Positions 9,213 to 18,615 are shown, counted from the stretch's first letter. The stretch is 64,000 nucleotides of DNA from JAPOUP01 sp965221405 (GCA_965221405.1 CBDCSE010000002.1:1798001-1862000), one strand, 5' to 3'. The notes: generated by a model from the sequence alone, not told the origin. Translations and numbers: made by a program.

Positions 9213-9902
9213 ATGCTGACGAAACCGGACTTCCGCTATCGAGACGACGCTGTCGCCGCGCTCTGGAAATTCATCGCAACGGGCAGCTTCCGTCCCGGAG
9301 ACAGGCTTCCACCCGAGCGGGAACTGACGGTGATTCTGGGAATGGGCCGAAGCATGCTTCGCGGTGCGCTGGACGCGCTGGAACGCGAAGGAGTGATCTG
9401 GCGTCATGTCGGAAAGGGTACGTTCGTCGCGGCCCGCGGCGACAGCGCGGACACCGGCAGCCTCGCGGAACTGACCAGACAGGTCACACCGGTACAACTG
9501 ATGCGCGCGCGCCTTTCGCTTGAGCCGGCGATCTCCCGCGAAGCGGCGCTCAACGCCTCGAACGCGGCAGTGGTCCGTCTGAAGCTTTCGTGCGGCCGCT
9601 GCCCCGAAGCGGCGGACTGGGAAGCCTATGAGGCCCGTGATGACGCGTTTCACCGTACAATCGCCGAAGCTACGGACAACGTTCTGCTTCTGTCCCTGTT
9701 CAACCAGCTTAACCAGGTCCGGCGGGCGGTGGCGTGGGACACTGTGATCCGCCAGTCGCCACAACCCGCACATGAACATCCCAGCTTCGAAGAGCATAGC
9801 GCTGTCGTCGCAGCGATCGAGGCGCGGGATCCGCTCGCCGCCCACGCGGCGATGCGCGTGCATCTTGGTTCCGTCTCGAGACGCCTTTTCGGGGAGGACT
9901 GA
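9213..9902 (+). CDS. GntR/FadR-subfamily transcriptional regulator
   Basis: DNA-binding regulator with an N-terminal winged helix (FRPGDRLPPERELTVILGMGRSMLRGAL, about residues 25-52, then the wing VGKGTFVAARG). The all-helical FCD ligand domain follows (DDAFHRTIAEA, then HPSFEEHSAVVAAIEARD and AHAAMRVHL). The His and Asp residues in those blocks commonly hold a metal that senses a carboxylate ligand. ATG 9213 is chosen over TTG 9189. It sits between the divergent FAH hydrolase and the ABC importer, so it likely regulates uptake and use of the imported organic acid or amide; that is inference from position. Confidence 0.88.
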   Translation: MLTKPDFRYRDDAVAALWKFIATGSFRPGDRLPPERELTVILGMGRSMLRGALDALEREGVIWRHVGKGTFVAARGDSADTGSLAELTRQVTPVQLMRARLSLEPAISREAALNASNAAVVRLKLSCGRCPEAADWEAYEARDDAFHRTIAEATDNVLLLSLFNQLNQVRRAVAWDTVIRQSPQPAHEHPSFEEHSAVVAAIEARDPLAAHAAMRVHLGSVSRRLFGED

Positions 9903-10003
9903 TTCGGGGAGGACTGACGGCGAAACACATATGCCGCGATGAACCTATGCCTGGATCACTGACATCAGGCACACCTGTCGATCAATCCAAGGGAGGAAGC
10001 ATA

Positions 10004-10975
10004 ATGATACACATCCTGAAAAGAGCCATGACCGCAGCTGTGGCACTGCCATTCACGCTCGGGCTGTCGATGGCGAATGCCGACACAATCCGCATTGCGC
10101 TAGCGGAAACTCCATCGGACGAACTGGCCGCGTTCTTCGTGGCGCTGGACCGGGCCAAGGCGAACGGCCTCGATTACGAATGGACCGCGTTTTCCGACGA
10201 GGAGCTCGCCATACAGGCGGTGCTCAGCGGACAGATGCATATCGGTTTTGGCACCCCATATGCCGCCATGCAGCGCTCTAAAGCCCCCCTGCGGATCCTG
10301 TTTCAGCTCTCGAAGCTGAAGTTCTTCCCGGTCACGACAAAGACTTACAGCAAGCTTGAGGATCTTGATGGAGAACCGATCCTGCTCCACTCGCGCGGCG
10401 GAGGCACGGACTCGATCGCCAACGTTATTGAGAACCGATTGGGCATCACGTTCGGTGAACGGTCCTACGTGCCGGGTTCGGCAAACCGGGTGGCCGCGCT
10501 CCTTGGAGGGCGTGCCGACGCAACCATCATCGACCTGTCGAACAAGAACAAGCTGATACGCAGCGAGGCGGGAGCCAATTTCAACGTGCTCGAGATGTTC
10601 GATGTCGAGGCCAGCGACGAAGCCCTGTTCGGCAATCTGGACTGGATCCAGAGAAATGAGGGCGACGTGCAGATCTTTGTCGATGCGCTGATCAGCGTCT
10701 ACCGCGACATGCACGAGGATCCGACCATCGTCCGCCGCGAGACCGACCCGGATGGACCGATCGGCCAACTGCCACCCGAAATCCTCGCCGAGCTTGACGG
10801 TTTTTACACGGATGCGGTCGAGGCGGGTCTCTATGACCCCGACGGCGGCGGTCGCACAGCCGCAATGGCGGATATGGAATGGTACTCGACCGCCGGCCAG
10901 CTTGAAGGTGATCCGGGCACCCTGGACATCGAGGACTTCTGGTACCTGAAACCGCTCGACGCGGCGATGCGGTAG
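10004..10975 (+). CDS. ABC importer periplasmic substrate-binding protein (NMT1/SsuA-like)
   Basis: Captures the substrate of the importer encoded by the next three genes. Start at ATG 10004 behind a strong GGGAGGAA (9991-9998). The first about 25 residues form a signal peptide (basic KRAM, hydrophobic AAVALPFTLGLSM, then ANAD). The mature part has the NMT1/THI5-like pattern: AVLSGQMHIGFGTPYAAM, DLDGEPILLHSRGGGTDS and a second lobe with GGRADATIIDL. Relatives bind sulfonates, nitrate, taurine or thiamine precursors; the ligand here is not identifiable. 323 residues, 72 bases before the first permease. Confidence 0.85.
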   Translation: MIHILKRAMTAAVALPFTLGLSMANADTIRIALAETPSDELAAFFVALDRAKANGLDYEWTAFSDEELAIQAVLSGQMHIGFGTPYAAMQRSKAPLRILFQLSKLKFFPVTTKTYSKLEDLDGEPILLHSRGGGTDSIANVIENRLGITFGERSYVPGSANRVAALLGGRADATIIDLSNKNKLIRSEAGANFNVLEMFDVEASDEALFGNLDWIQRNEGDVQIFVDALISVYRDMHEDPTIVRRETDPDGPIGQLPPEILAELDGFYTDAVEAGLYDPDGGGRTAAMADMEWYSTAGQLEGDPGTLDIEDFWYLKPLDAAMR

Positions 10976-11047
10976 GCAAGTTGAGGTCGTCGCGCCTCAC
11001 GGACGGCGCGGCGGGCTCCAAACTCCATATCGAAGGCCAGCACCACG

Positions 11048-11806
11048 ATGAAACGCTCGCTGACGCTCAAGATTCTTTCGGCGACGATCCTCTTCGGCGC
11101 CTGGGAAGTCGCGGGACACATTCCTGTCAGCTTCGCCTTCCCGACCTTCCATGAGTCCATTGGCGCACTTGTGCGTATGATCGGTGACGGCACGATGCTG
11201 AAAGCCTATGCCGAGACCCTGAAGCCCCTCGCGGCGGGCATAGCCATTTCGGCGTTTCTGGGTATTGCCATAGGTCTCTGGGTAGGGCTGAGCCGGTTCT
11301 TTGACTGGCTGTTCTCGCCAATCTTCATCGTCATGCAGGCCGCACCGCTTGCGGCGCTGATTCCACTGCTGGTCCTCGCCTATGGCATCGGCCTGACTTC
11401 CAAAATCCTGGTCGTATGCATCATGGCAATGCCCGTCATCGTTCTCAACACTGCGGGAGCCGTTCGCAACACGCCGGATTCGATCAGGGAAATGGGGCGC
11501 GCCTATCTCGCCACGGATCTTGACATCATCCTGAAGATCATCATTCCGGCAGCATCGCCGGTGATATTCGCCGGATTGCGCCTCGGCATTTCAGCCGGCT
11601 TCATCGGCGCGATCCTGGCTGAACTCAAGATCACGCCCACAGGAGTCGGCGACATCATCACCTACAGCCGTTCGATCGCCGACTATCCAAGCATGTATGC
11701 GGCCATCTTTTCAATTATCCTTCTAGCAGTCCTGTTCCTGAACCTCCTGGAAAGGATCGAAGCCGTGTTATTCAAGGGAAACCAACGTGGCTATGTCTCG
11801 GACTAA
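11048..11806 (+). CDS. ABC importer permease, SsuC/TauC type
   Basis: Inner-membrane channel subunit with about six hydrophobic segments. It has the binding-protein-dependent EAA-loop region around REMGRAYLATDLDIILKII and the family stretch LRLGISAGFIGAILAEL near the C-terminus. 252 residues is normal. Overlaps the start of the ATPase gene by 20 bases, so translation is probably coupled. A second permease at 12606 means the channel may be a heterodimer, which is unusual for SsuABC-like systems that normally have one permease gene. Confidence 0.87.
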   Translation: MKRSLTLKILSATILFGAWEVAGHIPVSFAFPTFHESIGALVRMIGDGTMLKAYAETLKPLAAGIAISAFLGIAIGLWVGLSRFFDWLFSPIFIVMQAAPLAALIPLLVLAYGIGLTSKILVVCIMAMPVIVLNTAGAVRNTPDSIREMGRAYLATDLDIILKIIIPAASPVIFAGLRLGISAGFIGAILAELKITPTGVGDIITYSRSIADYPSMYAAIFSIILLAVLFLNLLERIEAVLFKGNQRGYVSD

Positions 11807-12602
11807 CGCTACCGGAGCAGGATCCGACACCGACAAAGACACCGCGTTCGAGATCGCGGTCTCGACGCGAAAAATCTCCAAGAATTTCGGTGACGTTGAA
11901 GCACTGAACGACCTCTCGCTCGAGTTTCCACGTGGTCAACTTACATCACTCCTAGGCCCATCGGGCTGCGGCAAGACCACACTCCTGAAAATCATCGCGG
12001 GTCTGCTGGAACCCACATCCGGCGACGTCGAGGTGAACGGGCGGAAGGTCACCGGACCGGGACCGGACCGGGCATTTGTCTTCCAGGACTTCGCCCTTCT
12101 GCCCTGGGCGAATGTCATCCGTAACGTTGCCTTCGGACTGGAATTGCGCGGCATGGCCCGTTCCGAGCGCGAGGCGGTCGCCGAAGACTACATACGGCAG
12201 GTTGGTCTGGCCGGTTTCGAGAAAGCCTATCCCCACGAACTCTCTGGCGGCATGCGCCAGCGTGTCGGACTGGCGCGCGCCCTCGCCGTCGACGCCAAGG
12301 TCCTGCTGATGGACGAGCCGTTCTCGGCTGTCGACGAGCAGACCCGACGGAAATTCCAGGAGGATCTGCTCGGCCTCGTGCAGGACCAGAGAAAGACCTT
12401 CATCTTCGTGACCCATTCGATCGAGGAAGCGGTCTACGTCTCCGATCAGGTGGCGATTCTCCTGCCGAGACCGAGTCGCGTCTCAGAAATCATCCGCCCT
12501 TCCAGTTTCCGCGGGAAGGGAGTCGACAACATCCGTCGCGACTCGGAATATCTCGACATCGTGGACGAGATCTGGGCATCCCTGCGCCGCTATGTGGAAT
12601 GA
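11787..12602 (+). CDS. ABC importer ATPase, SsuB/TauB type
   Basis: Cytoplasmic ATPase driving the importer. Walker A GPSGCGKTT, Q-loop FQDFALLPW, signature LSGGMRQRV, Walker B VLLMDEPFSAVDE and switch VTHSIEEAVY are intact, matching the nitrate/sulfonate/taurine ATPase group. GTG 11787 or ATG 11793 can start it; AAGGGAA at 11773-11779 serves either. Lies between the two permease genes and stops three bases before the second. Confidence 0.9.
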   Translation: MAMSRTNATGAGSDTDKDTAFEIAVSTRKISKNFGDVEALNDLSLEFPRGQLTSLLGPSGCGKTTLLKIIAGLLEPTSGDVEVNGRKVTGPGPDRAFVFQDFALLPWANVIRNVAFGLELRGMARSEREAVAEDYIRQVGLAGFEKAYPHELSGGMRQRVGLARALAVDAKVLLMDEPFSAVDEQTRRKFQEDLLGLVQDQRKTFIFVTHSIEEAVYVSDQVAILLPRPSRVSEIIRPSSFRGKGVDNIRRDSEYLDIVDEIWASLRRYVE

Positions 12603-12605
12603 ACG

Positions 12606-13358
12606 ATGACCATTCTGGGATACCGCCTACCGGGCATGTCTTCGCTGATCATCTGGGGTCTTCTCTGGGAAATTGTCGGTCAGTCCGGGTTGACGTTTTT
12701 CGTGCCACCCCTTTCGGAGGTCATCGCGACGCTTTTCAGCGTGATCGGCACTGACGCCTTCCAGAAAGCCCTCGCCGAAACCGCCTATGCGTTTTGCATG
12801 GGCGTTCTGTCCGCCATATGCATCGGCATCCCGACGGGTATCCTGATGGGTAAGAACCGACTGGTGGACGAACTGCTGCTGCCTTGGGTGAACGTGTTTC
12901 TCAGCGCACCGCTGACAGCTCTCGTTCCGGTTCTCATGGTCCTGTTCGGCTTTGGCATGAGAGCCATAATCATCACCACAACCCTGTTCGCGATCTGGAT
13001 CATCATCCTGAATGCCCGCGCGGGCGTCAAACAGATCAACAGGTCACTGGTTGACATGGCACGAAGCTTTGGTGCCTCGCCGGTAGACGCATTTTTCAAG
13101 GTGTACCTGTGGGCCGCCCTTCCGGAAATTCTGGGTGGCGTGAGAATCGGCGTCATTCGCGCTGTCAAGGGCGTCATAATCGGACAGCTGCTGATTTCCA
13201 TCGTTGGCTTCGGTGCGCTGTTTGAACTCTACTCGGCCAATTTCCTCATGGGGCATTTCTGGGCCGTCCTGATCGTCCTTTTCGCACTCGCATTCACGAT
13301 TTCGGAGTTTCTGGCCTATCTTGAACGCAGGGTGTCATACTACGCCGCCAAAAGGTGA
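12606..13358 (+). CDS. Second ABC importer permease, SsuC/TauC type
   Basis: Inner-membrane permease of the same family as the product of 11048-11806 but clearly a different sequence. It has about six membrane segments, the cytoplasmic VDMARSFGASPVDAFFKVYLW EAA-type loop and the following GGVRIGVIRAVKGVIIG segment. Translation starts three bases after the ATPase stop. With the upstream genes it forms the operon binding protein-permease-ATPase-permease. It faces grpE tail to tail across 47 bases. Confidence 0.87.
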   Translation: MTILGYRLPGMSSLIIWGLLWEIVGQSGLTFFVPPLSEVIATLFSVIGTDAFQKALAETAYAFCMGVLSAICIGIPTGILMGKNRLVDELLLPWVNVFLSAPLTALVPVLMVLFGFGMRAIIITTTLFAIWIIILNARAGVKQINRSLVDMARSFGASPVDAFFKVYLWAALPEILGGVRIGVIRAVKGVIIGQLLISIVGFGALFELYSANFLMGHFWAVLIVLFALAFTISEFLAYLERRVSYYAAKR

Positions 13359-13405
13359 CATGCCGTGCCGGGCACTCCCCCGTAATCACGGGTTTTCCGG
13401 TCTGA

Positions 13406-14074
13406 TCAATCCGTCGGCTCCGATTCGGTCTCGGGTTCAGGATTTGTCGGGGCGGCTGGCGAGGAACTGACACCGACCTTCGCCGGCCTCAGCAACCGAT
13501 CATGTAACGTAAAGCCCACTTCGGTGATCTCGATGATGTCTCCAGCCTTCGTTTCCGGCAGGGGCGCCTCGAAAATCGCCTGATGGAACTTGGGGTCAAA
13601 CCGATCCCCGCGTTCCGGAGCGACCCGTTCTATTCCATGTTTCTTGAAAACATTGAGAAGCTCGCGCATCGTCAGTTCGACACCTTCGATCAGACCCGGG
13701 GACAACTCCCGCTGGTCCTGTGTCGCCGCCTCAAGAGCGCGGGCAAGGTTGTCATGGACGGGAAGAATATCACGGGCCAGCCTCGAACCGCCATACCGTT
13801 CCGCTTCACGCCGGTCCCGCTCACCGCGTTTGCGCACGTTCTCGGCTTCGGCAAGCGCCCGCATGACACGGTCCCTCAATTCATCCCGTTCGCCGCGAAG
13901 CCTATCCAGTTCCTCATGAATGTCTTCGTCAGGTCCGACGTCGTCCCCCAGATTCTCTTCCAGGTCGGGGACTTCCCCTGAATCAGGTTCAGGAATATCG
14001 ATCCGCCCGTCACCGGAATCCGACGGCTCAGGCAGTTCCACCTCTGGCATCGTTGATTTCGTCTGTTCCGTCAT
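13406..14074 (-). CDS. grpE: Nucleotide exchange factor GrpE
   Basis: Cochaperone that releases ADP from DnaK. It has an acidic disordered N-terminus (PEVELPEPSDSGDGR and a run of Glu/Asp), a long coiled-coil helix (LDRLRGERDELRDRVMRALAEAENVRKRGERDR) and the C-terminal beta domain with GVELTMRELLNVFKKHGIERV and FDPKFHQAIFE. ATG 14074 is preferred because GAGGAAATT precedes it; 14086 is possible. Slightly separated from or overlapping the hrcA stop at 14083, so the two are cotranscribed as in many alphaproteobacteria. Confidence 0.94.
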   Translation of the reverse strand: MTEQTKSTMPEVELPEPSDSGDGRIDIPEPDSGEVPDLEENLGDDVGPDEDIHEELDRLRGERDELRDRVMRALAEAENVRKRGERDRREAERYGGSRLARDILPVHDNLARALEAATQDQRELSPGLIEGVELTMRELLNVFKKHGIERVAPERGDRFDPKFHQAIFEAPLPETKAGDIIEITEVGFTLHDRLLRPAKVGVSSSPAAPTNPEPETESEPTD

Positions 14075-14082
14075 CAATTTCC

Positions 14083-15150
14083 TCATTGCCTTCGGTCACC
14101 GATCATCTTTCCGACAAGCTGCGCCGTGTAATCGACGATCGGCACGATCCGACCGTAGTTCAACCGCGTCGGGCCAATCACTCCTACAGCTCCAACAATC
14201 TTTCGGTCAGCGTTCATATAGGGCGACACGACCAAAGATGAACCGGATAACGAAAAAAGCTTGTTTTCGGACCCGATGAAGATCCGTACGCCCTCACCTT
14301 TCTCGGCAAGTTCAAGGAACTCGGCGATGTCCCGTTTTCGCTCAAGATCGTCGAACAGCGTCCGGATGCGTTCCAGATTCTCCCTTTGGCCATCCGTCGC
14401 AAGGAGATTTGATCTCCCGCGCACGATCAGACGCTCCGGCGACTCGCCCTCGTTCTCCCAGATCGCCAGACCCTGTTCAACAAGCCCGCGGGCCAGCCGG
14501 TCCAGGTCCAGCCTGCGTTGCTCGATCTCCTCGTCGAAGCCGCTCCGTAACTCGCTGAGCGTCTTTCCCGCGGCAAGGGAGTTCAGGAAATTCGCCGCTT
14601 CCCGCAGTGACGACGGCGTCTGGCCGGCAGGTGGAATGAATACCCGGTTCTCCACATGCCCATCGGAGAAGACCAGTACCGCAAGGGCGCGGTCCGAGGG
14701 CAGGGAAACGAATTCCATATGTTTGATCGGAGCTTCATGTTTCGGCGCCAGCACCAAGCTGGCGCCACTGGTCAGCGCCGAAAGCGCCGATCCAATCCGA
14801 TCGAGCATCACACCGACATCGCTTTCGTTCGAGGTGATCGTCGCGTCAATCTTGTGACGGTCGCTATCGTCAAGATCCTCCACCTCGAGAAGCCCGTCAA
14901 CAAACATCCTGAGTCCGTGTTCCGTCGGTACGCGACCGGCGGAAATATGCGGAGAATCGAGAAGACCAAGGAACTCCAGATCCTGCATCACGTTCCGCAC
15001 GGTCGCCGCCGATATGTTCTCGGACATCGAACGTGTCAGCGTGCGTGAGCCGACAGGCTCTCCATGGTCAAGGTAACTTTCGACCACACGGCGGAAAACC
15101 TCGATGCTGCGCTCATTCAGTTCGGCAAGAATGCGTGAGGTATCAGCCAT
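14083..15150 (-). CDS. hrcA: Heat-inducible transcription repressor HrcA
   Basis: Repressor of class I heat-shock operons, activated by GroEL. It has a winged helix at the N-terminus (residues about 1-75, including EPVGSRTLTRSMSENISAATVRNVMQDLEFLGLL), the HrcA-specific ISAGRVPTEHGLRMFVD block, a GAF-like middle and the C-terminal GAVGVIGPTRLNYGRIVPIVDYTA. Start at ATG 15150 with GGAG six bases upstream; an open extension to 15330 overlaps rph and is not expected to be used. No CIRCE element (TTAGCACTC-N9-GAGTGCTAA) was seen in the 98-base gap to rph. Confidence 0.94.
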   Translation of the reverse strand: MADTSRILAELNERSIEVFRRVVESYLDHGEPVGSRTLTRSMSENISAATVRNVMQDLEFLGLLDSPHISAGRVPTEHGLRMFVDGLLEVEDLDDSDRHKIDATITSNESDVGVMLDRIGSALSALTSGASLVLAPKHEAPIKHMEFVSLPSDRALAVLVFSDGHVENRVFIPPAGQTPSSLREAANFLNSLAAGKTLSELRSGFDEEIEQRRLDLDRLARGLVEQGLAIWENEGESPERLIVRGRSNLLATDGQRENLERIRTLFDDLERKRDIAEFLELAEKGEGVRIFIGSENKLFSLSGSSLVVSPYMNADRKIVGAVGVIGPTRLNYGRIVPIVDYTAQLVGKMIGDRRQ

Positions 15151-15248
15151 GACCGTCTCCGAAAGCGGCCCCCTTTCGGCGTCAATCGGGGTTGCCTTCC
15201 AAACCTGCCCACAGTTAAGGCAGCCGCAACATGAATGGAAGGGACGAG

Positions 15249-15959
15249 ATGCGACCCTCTGGCAGAAATCTGGATGAAATGCGCCCGGTCGTGATCGAAC
15301 CGGATACGGTCCGAAACGCCGAAGGATCATGCATGATCAGTATCGGTGCCACCCGGGTGATCTGTACCGCCACACTGGAAGAACGGGTTCCACCGTTTCG
15401 AAGAAACACCGGCCTGGGCTGGGTGACCGCGGAATACGGAATGCTGCCCAGAGCCACCAACACCCGGAGCCGACGGGAAGCGAAGTCAGGACAGGGTGGG
15501 CGTACACAGGAAATCCAGCGGTTGATCGGGCGGGCGCTGCGGGCAGGTGTCGACTTTGTCGCCCTGGGTGAGCGCCAGATCATCCTTGACTGCGACGTGA
15601 TCCAGGCGGACGGCGGCACCCGTTGCGCATCGATCACCGGAAGCTGGGTGGCGCTGCGGCTCGCGGTCAACAGACTGATCAAGACAGGCGATGTCTCCAT
15701 GGATCCAATGACCGACCACGTCGCTGGCGTCAGCGTCGGACTCTATGGCGGTCAGCAGGTGCTGGATCTGGACTATGCCGAGGACAGCGAGGCCGGTGTT
15801 GACGGAAACTTTGTGATGACCGGTGGCGGTCAGCTCATCGAGATCCAGATGTCCGCGGAAAGATCGACATTTTCGCCCGATGAGATGTCATCGCTTGCGC
15901 AACTCGCCAGAAAAGGCATCGCGGAACTGGTAACCGCACAGAAATCCGCTTTGTCCTGA
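15249..15959 (+). CDS. rph: Ribonuclease PH
   Basis: Phosphorolytic 3'-5' exoribonuclease that trims tRNA 3' ends. Starts MRPSGRNLDEMRPVVIEP, the family N-terminus, at ATG 15249 with GGAAGGGA just upstream (ATG 15231 is less likely). Conserved parts include ATRVICTATLEERVPPF, GWVTAEYGMLPRATNTR, QEIQRLIGRALRAGVD, the catalytic DCDVIQADGGTR and the GGGQLIEIQ region. 236 residues, normal length. Divergent from hrcA and one base ahead of rdgB. Confidence 0.95.
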   Translation: MRPSGRNLDEMRPVVIEPDTVRNAEGSCMISIGATRVICTATLEERVPPFRRNTGLGWVTAEYGMLPRATNTRSRREAKSGQGGRTQEIQRLIGRALRAGVDFVALGERQIILDCDVIQADGGTRCASITGSWVALRLAVNRLIKTGDVSMDPMTDHVAGVSVGLYGGQQVLDLDYAEDSEAGVDGNFVMTGGGQLIEIQMSAERSTFSPDEMSSLAQLARKGIAELVTAQKSALS

Positions 15960-15960
15960 C

Positions 15961-16569
15961 ATGCGCCGGCTCGACGGTGGAATATTGGTCATCGCCTCCC
16001 ACAACGAGGGAAAGCTCCGCGAGTTCCATGACTTGCTGGAACCGTTCGGCATCGCCGTCCGTTCAGTCGGTGAATTCGGTCTGGTCGGGCCTGCGGAGAC
16101 CTCTTCCACTTTCATTGGCAACGCCCGGATAAAGGCGCATTTCGCCGCCCGCGAAACCGAACTGCCAGCGCTGTCCGATGACAGCGGCATCGCCATCGAC
16201 GCGCTGGACGGCGCACCCGGAGTCCATACCGCCGACTGGGCCGCGACCAACGGCGGACGGGATTTCACGCAGGCGATGGAGCGGGTCAACCAACTTATCG
16301 AGAAACGCAATGCGCCACGACCCAGAACGGCTCGATATAGATGTGCCCTTTGCCTCGCCTGGCCTGACGGTCATGACGAGGTGTTTGAGGGAACCGTCGA
16401 TGGTCAGGTTGTCTGGCCAATGCGCGGTGATCTTGGATTCGGATTCGATCCGGTTTTTCTTCCTGATGGCGAAACCGAGACGTTCGGCGAGATGGAAGCG
16501 CACAGAAAGCACCGCATGAGCCATCGGGCCAGAGCCTTCGCGATGCTGGTCGCTGGCTGTTTTGCCTGA
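15961..16569 (+). CDS. rdgB: dITP/XTP pyrophosphatase RdgB
   Basis: House-cleaning enzyme that hydrolyses dITP and XTP to monophosphates, keeping deaminated purines out of DNA and RNA. Family motifs are clear: IASHNEGKLREF (substrate loop), ETSSTFIGNARIKA, ALSDDSGIAIDALDGAPGVH, GDLGFGFDPVFLP and MSHRARAF. 202 residues. Begins one base after rph and overlaps hemW by 8 bases, so rph-rdgB-hemW form an operon. Confidence 0.95.
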   Translation: MRRLDGGILVIASHNEGKLREFHDLLEPFGIAVRSVGEFGLVGPAETSSTFIGNARIKAHFAARETELPALSDDSGIAIDALDGAPGVHTADWAATNGGRDFTQAMERVNQLIEKRNAPRPRTARYRCALCLAWPDGHDEVFEGTVDGQVVWPMRGDLGFGFDPVFLPDGETETFGEMEAHRKHRMSHRARAFAMLVAGCFA

Positions 16570-17719
16570 GGTCTGGAAAACAGCCGGTTTCGGCCTTTAT
16601 GTCCATTGGCCATTCTGTGCCGCGAAATGTCCTTATTGTGACTTCAATTCCCACTCTTCAATCAGAATTGACCAGGATCGCTGGAGGCGGGCGTATCTGG
16701 CCGAGATCAAGCGCCTTGGGGCCAGCACAGGCGACAGGATTCTCGGTTCCGTTTACTTTGGCGGCGGCACCCCCAGCCTTATGGACGTCTCGCATGTCGA
16801 AGCCCTCATAAACGCAGCCACCATAACCTGGTCCACGGACAGTGATCTGGAAGTGACGCTGGAAGCCAATCCCACATCCGCGGAAGCCGGTCGTTTCGCG
16901 GGTTACCGCGAAGCGGGCGTCAACCGGGTTTCGATAGGAGTTCAGGCCCTCGTCGACACCGATCTCAAGGCACTTGGTCGCATGCATGGCGCTGAAGACG
17001 CACTGGCCGCCGTCTCAACCGCCCGCCGTATCTTCGATCGGGTTAGCTTTGACCTGATTTACGGGCGCCAGCACCAGGCATTGGAGGACTGGAAAGCCGA
17101 GCTGGAACAGGCATTGGCGTTGAAACCTGACCACCTCTCGCTCTACCAGCTAACGATTGAGCCGGGAACGGCGTTCGGTGAGAGGCTCGCGCGAGGACTC
17201 CTGCCTGGACTGCCGGATGAGGATCTTTCGGCCGATCTATTTGTCGCGACCCAAATGCTGTGCGAAGAGGCCGGTCTCCCGGCCTACGAGATTTCCAATC
17301 ACGCCAGACCTGCCTCTGAATCACGCCATAACCTGATCTATTGGAGATCGGGAGATTACGCGGGCATTGGACCCGGTGCCCACGGCCGACTCACACACAA
17401 CGGCCGGAGATACGCCACAGCCACCCCTCTGTCGCCGGACAAATGGCTTGAGCGGGTTGAAAGCGGCCTCGGCGGAGACTCCGTGCTCAACCCGCTGACC
17501 GACAGGGAGAAGGATGTGGAAGCACTGATGATGGGACTCCGCCTCACTGAAGGGATAGATTTGGACAGGTTATGTAAAAAAGATGATTATATTCATAATA
17601 TCAATATGTTGAACCATAAAGGATTACTTAGCTCGAATAGCGGTAGAGTGCGCGCGACCCGGTCTGGTCGACGGGTTCTCGATTCCGTTGTGGCCGCGCT
17701 TCTGGACAGCCTCGAGTGA
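16562..17719 (+). CDS. hemW: Heme chaperone HemW (radical SAM)
   Basis: Radical-SAM family protein formerly called oxygen-independent coproporphyrinogen oxidase; HemW delivers heme rather than oxidising coproporphyrinogen. The [4Fe-4S] Cys triad is C19-x3-C23-x2-C26 (CAAKCPYC). YFGGGTPSLM, VTLEANPTSAE, GVNRVSIGVQAL, LSLYQLTIEPGTAF and the GPGAHGR region follow. Short N-terminus and the HNLIYWR segment fit HemW rather than HemN. Start is TTG 16562, overlapping the rdgB end. Codon use near 17570-17640 is oddly AT-rich, coding for KKDDYIHNINMLNHKG. Confidence 0.92.
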   Translation: MPEVWKTAGFGLYVHWPFCAAKCPYCDFNSHSSIRIDQDRWRRAYLAEIKRLGASTGDRILGSVYFGGGTPSLMDVSHVEALINAATITWSTDSDLEVTLEANPTSAEAGRFAGYREAGVNRVSIGVQALVDTDLKALGRMHGAEDALAAVSTARRIFDRVSFDLIYGRQHQALEDWKAELEQALALKPDHLSLYQLTIEPGTAFGERLARGLLPGLPDEDLSADLFVATQMLCEEAGLPAYEISNHARPASESRHNLIYWRSGDYAGIGPGAHGRLTHNGRRYATATPLSPDKWLERVESGLGGDSVLNPLTDREKDVEALMMGLRLTEGIDLDRLCKKDDYIHNINMLNHKGLLSSNSGRVRATRSGRRVLDSVVAALLDSLE

Positions 17720-18613
17720 TCACTCTTGCCGAACCGACGAGAGCAGGGAACACAGCCGGTCGAGATCCTCCAACGTGCTATACGCGACCGTGATCTGACC
17801 GGACCCGCCGTCCGCCCTGTGCGTGATTGTCACCTTCATACTCAGGGCCGCCGACAGGTCACTTTCCAGTCCAACCGTGTCAGCATCCTTCACGGCTCGT
17901 TCACGTCGACCCGACGACCGTTCACTGCCGGCGTTTCTGACAAGTTTCTCGGTATCGCGAACCGAAAGGCTCCTGCGTACGACAGTTCGGGCCAAAGCCT
18001 CCGGGTCGTCTGCCGTTACCAATGCGCGGGCGTGGCCCGCCGAGAGATCACCCTTGAGCACCATTTCCCTGACAGACGCAGGCAGGTTGAGCAATCGGAG
18101 CATGTTGGCGACATGACTGCGGCTTCTACCGAGGGCAACAGCCGCCAAATCCTGAGTAAATCCAAATTCATCAATGAGTTGCTGGTATCCTGCCGCTTCC
18201 TCGATCGGATTGAGCGCGGCACGGTGAATGTTCTCGATGATTCCGATTTCAAGCGTTTCCGCATCGCTATAACTGCGCACCAGCACGGGAACTTCGTGTA
18301 GCCGCGCATACTGCGCAGCCCGCCAACGGCGTTCACCCGCAACGATCTGGTACATGTCCCCATCTTCCGGATCGGGACGCGCGATCAGTGGTTGAATGAC
18401 ACCCTTTTCCCGGATCGAAGCCGCCAGCTCCTCCAGCTCGCTCCGGTCAAAATTCTTTCGCGGCTGCTTAGGGTTAGGTACCAGCCGGTCAACCGGAATC
18501 ACCTGAGCCTCCGACGGTTGCCGAAGCGGTTCATGCGAGCCTGTATCGGCCATCAGCGCCTTTAGCCCACGCTTTGGATTGAGCCCCGTAGCTCCAGGTT
18601 TTCTATCTGCCAT
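17720..18613 (-). CDS. parB: Chromosome partitioning protein ParB
   Basis: CTP-dependent DNA clamp that loads at parS and marks the origin region for segregation. The N-terminal CTPase domain has the GERRWRAA motif (residues 93-100) and ENIHRAALNPIEEA. A helix-turn-helix follows (LAAVALGRSRSHVANMLRLL), then the C-terminal dimerisation region. Two perfect parS sites lie 1.4 and 3.3 kb away. parB is two bases downstream of parA and one base from the hemW stop, in the usual alphaproteobacterial arrangement. Confidence 0.96.
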   Translation of the reverse strand: MADRKPGATGLNPKRGLKALMADTGSHEPLRQPSEAQVIPVDRLVPNPKQPRKNFDRSELEELAASIREKGVIQPLIARPDPEDGDMYQIVAGERRWRAAQYARLHEVPVLVRSYSDAETLEIGIIENIHRAALNPIEEAAGYQQLIDEFGFTQDLAAVALGRSRSHVANMLRLLNLPASVREMVLKGDLSAGHARALVTADDPEALARTVVRRSLSVRDTEKLVRNAGSERSSGRRERAVKDADTVGLESDLSAALSMKVTITHRADGGSGQITVAYSTLEDLDRLCSLLSSVRQE

Positions 18614-18615
18614 GG

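Noticed and set aside
15151..15248. Possible CIRCE operator near hrcA
   Set aside because: No TTAGCACTC-N9-GAGTGCTAA or close variant is present in the gap.
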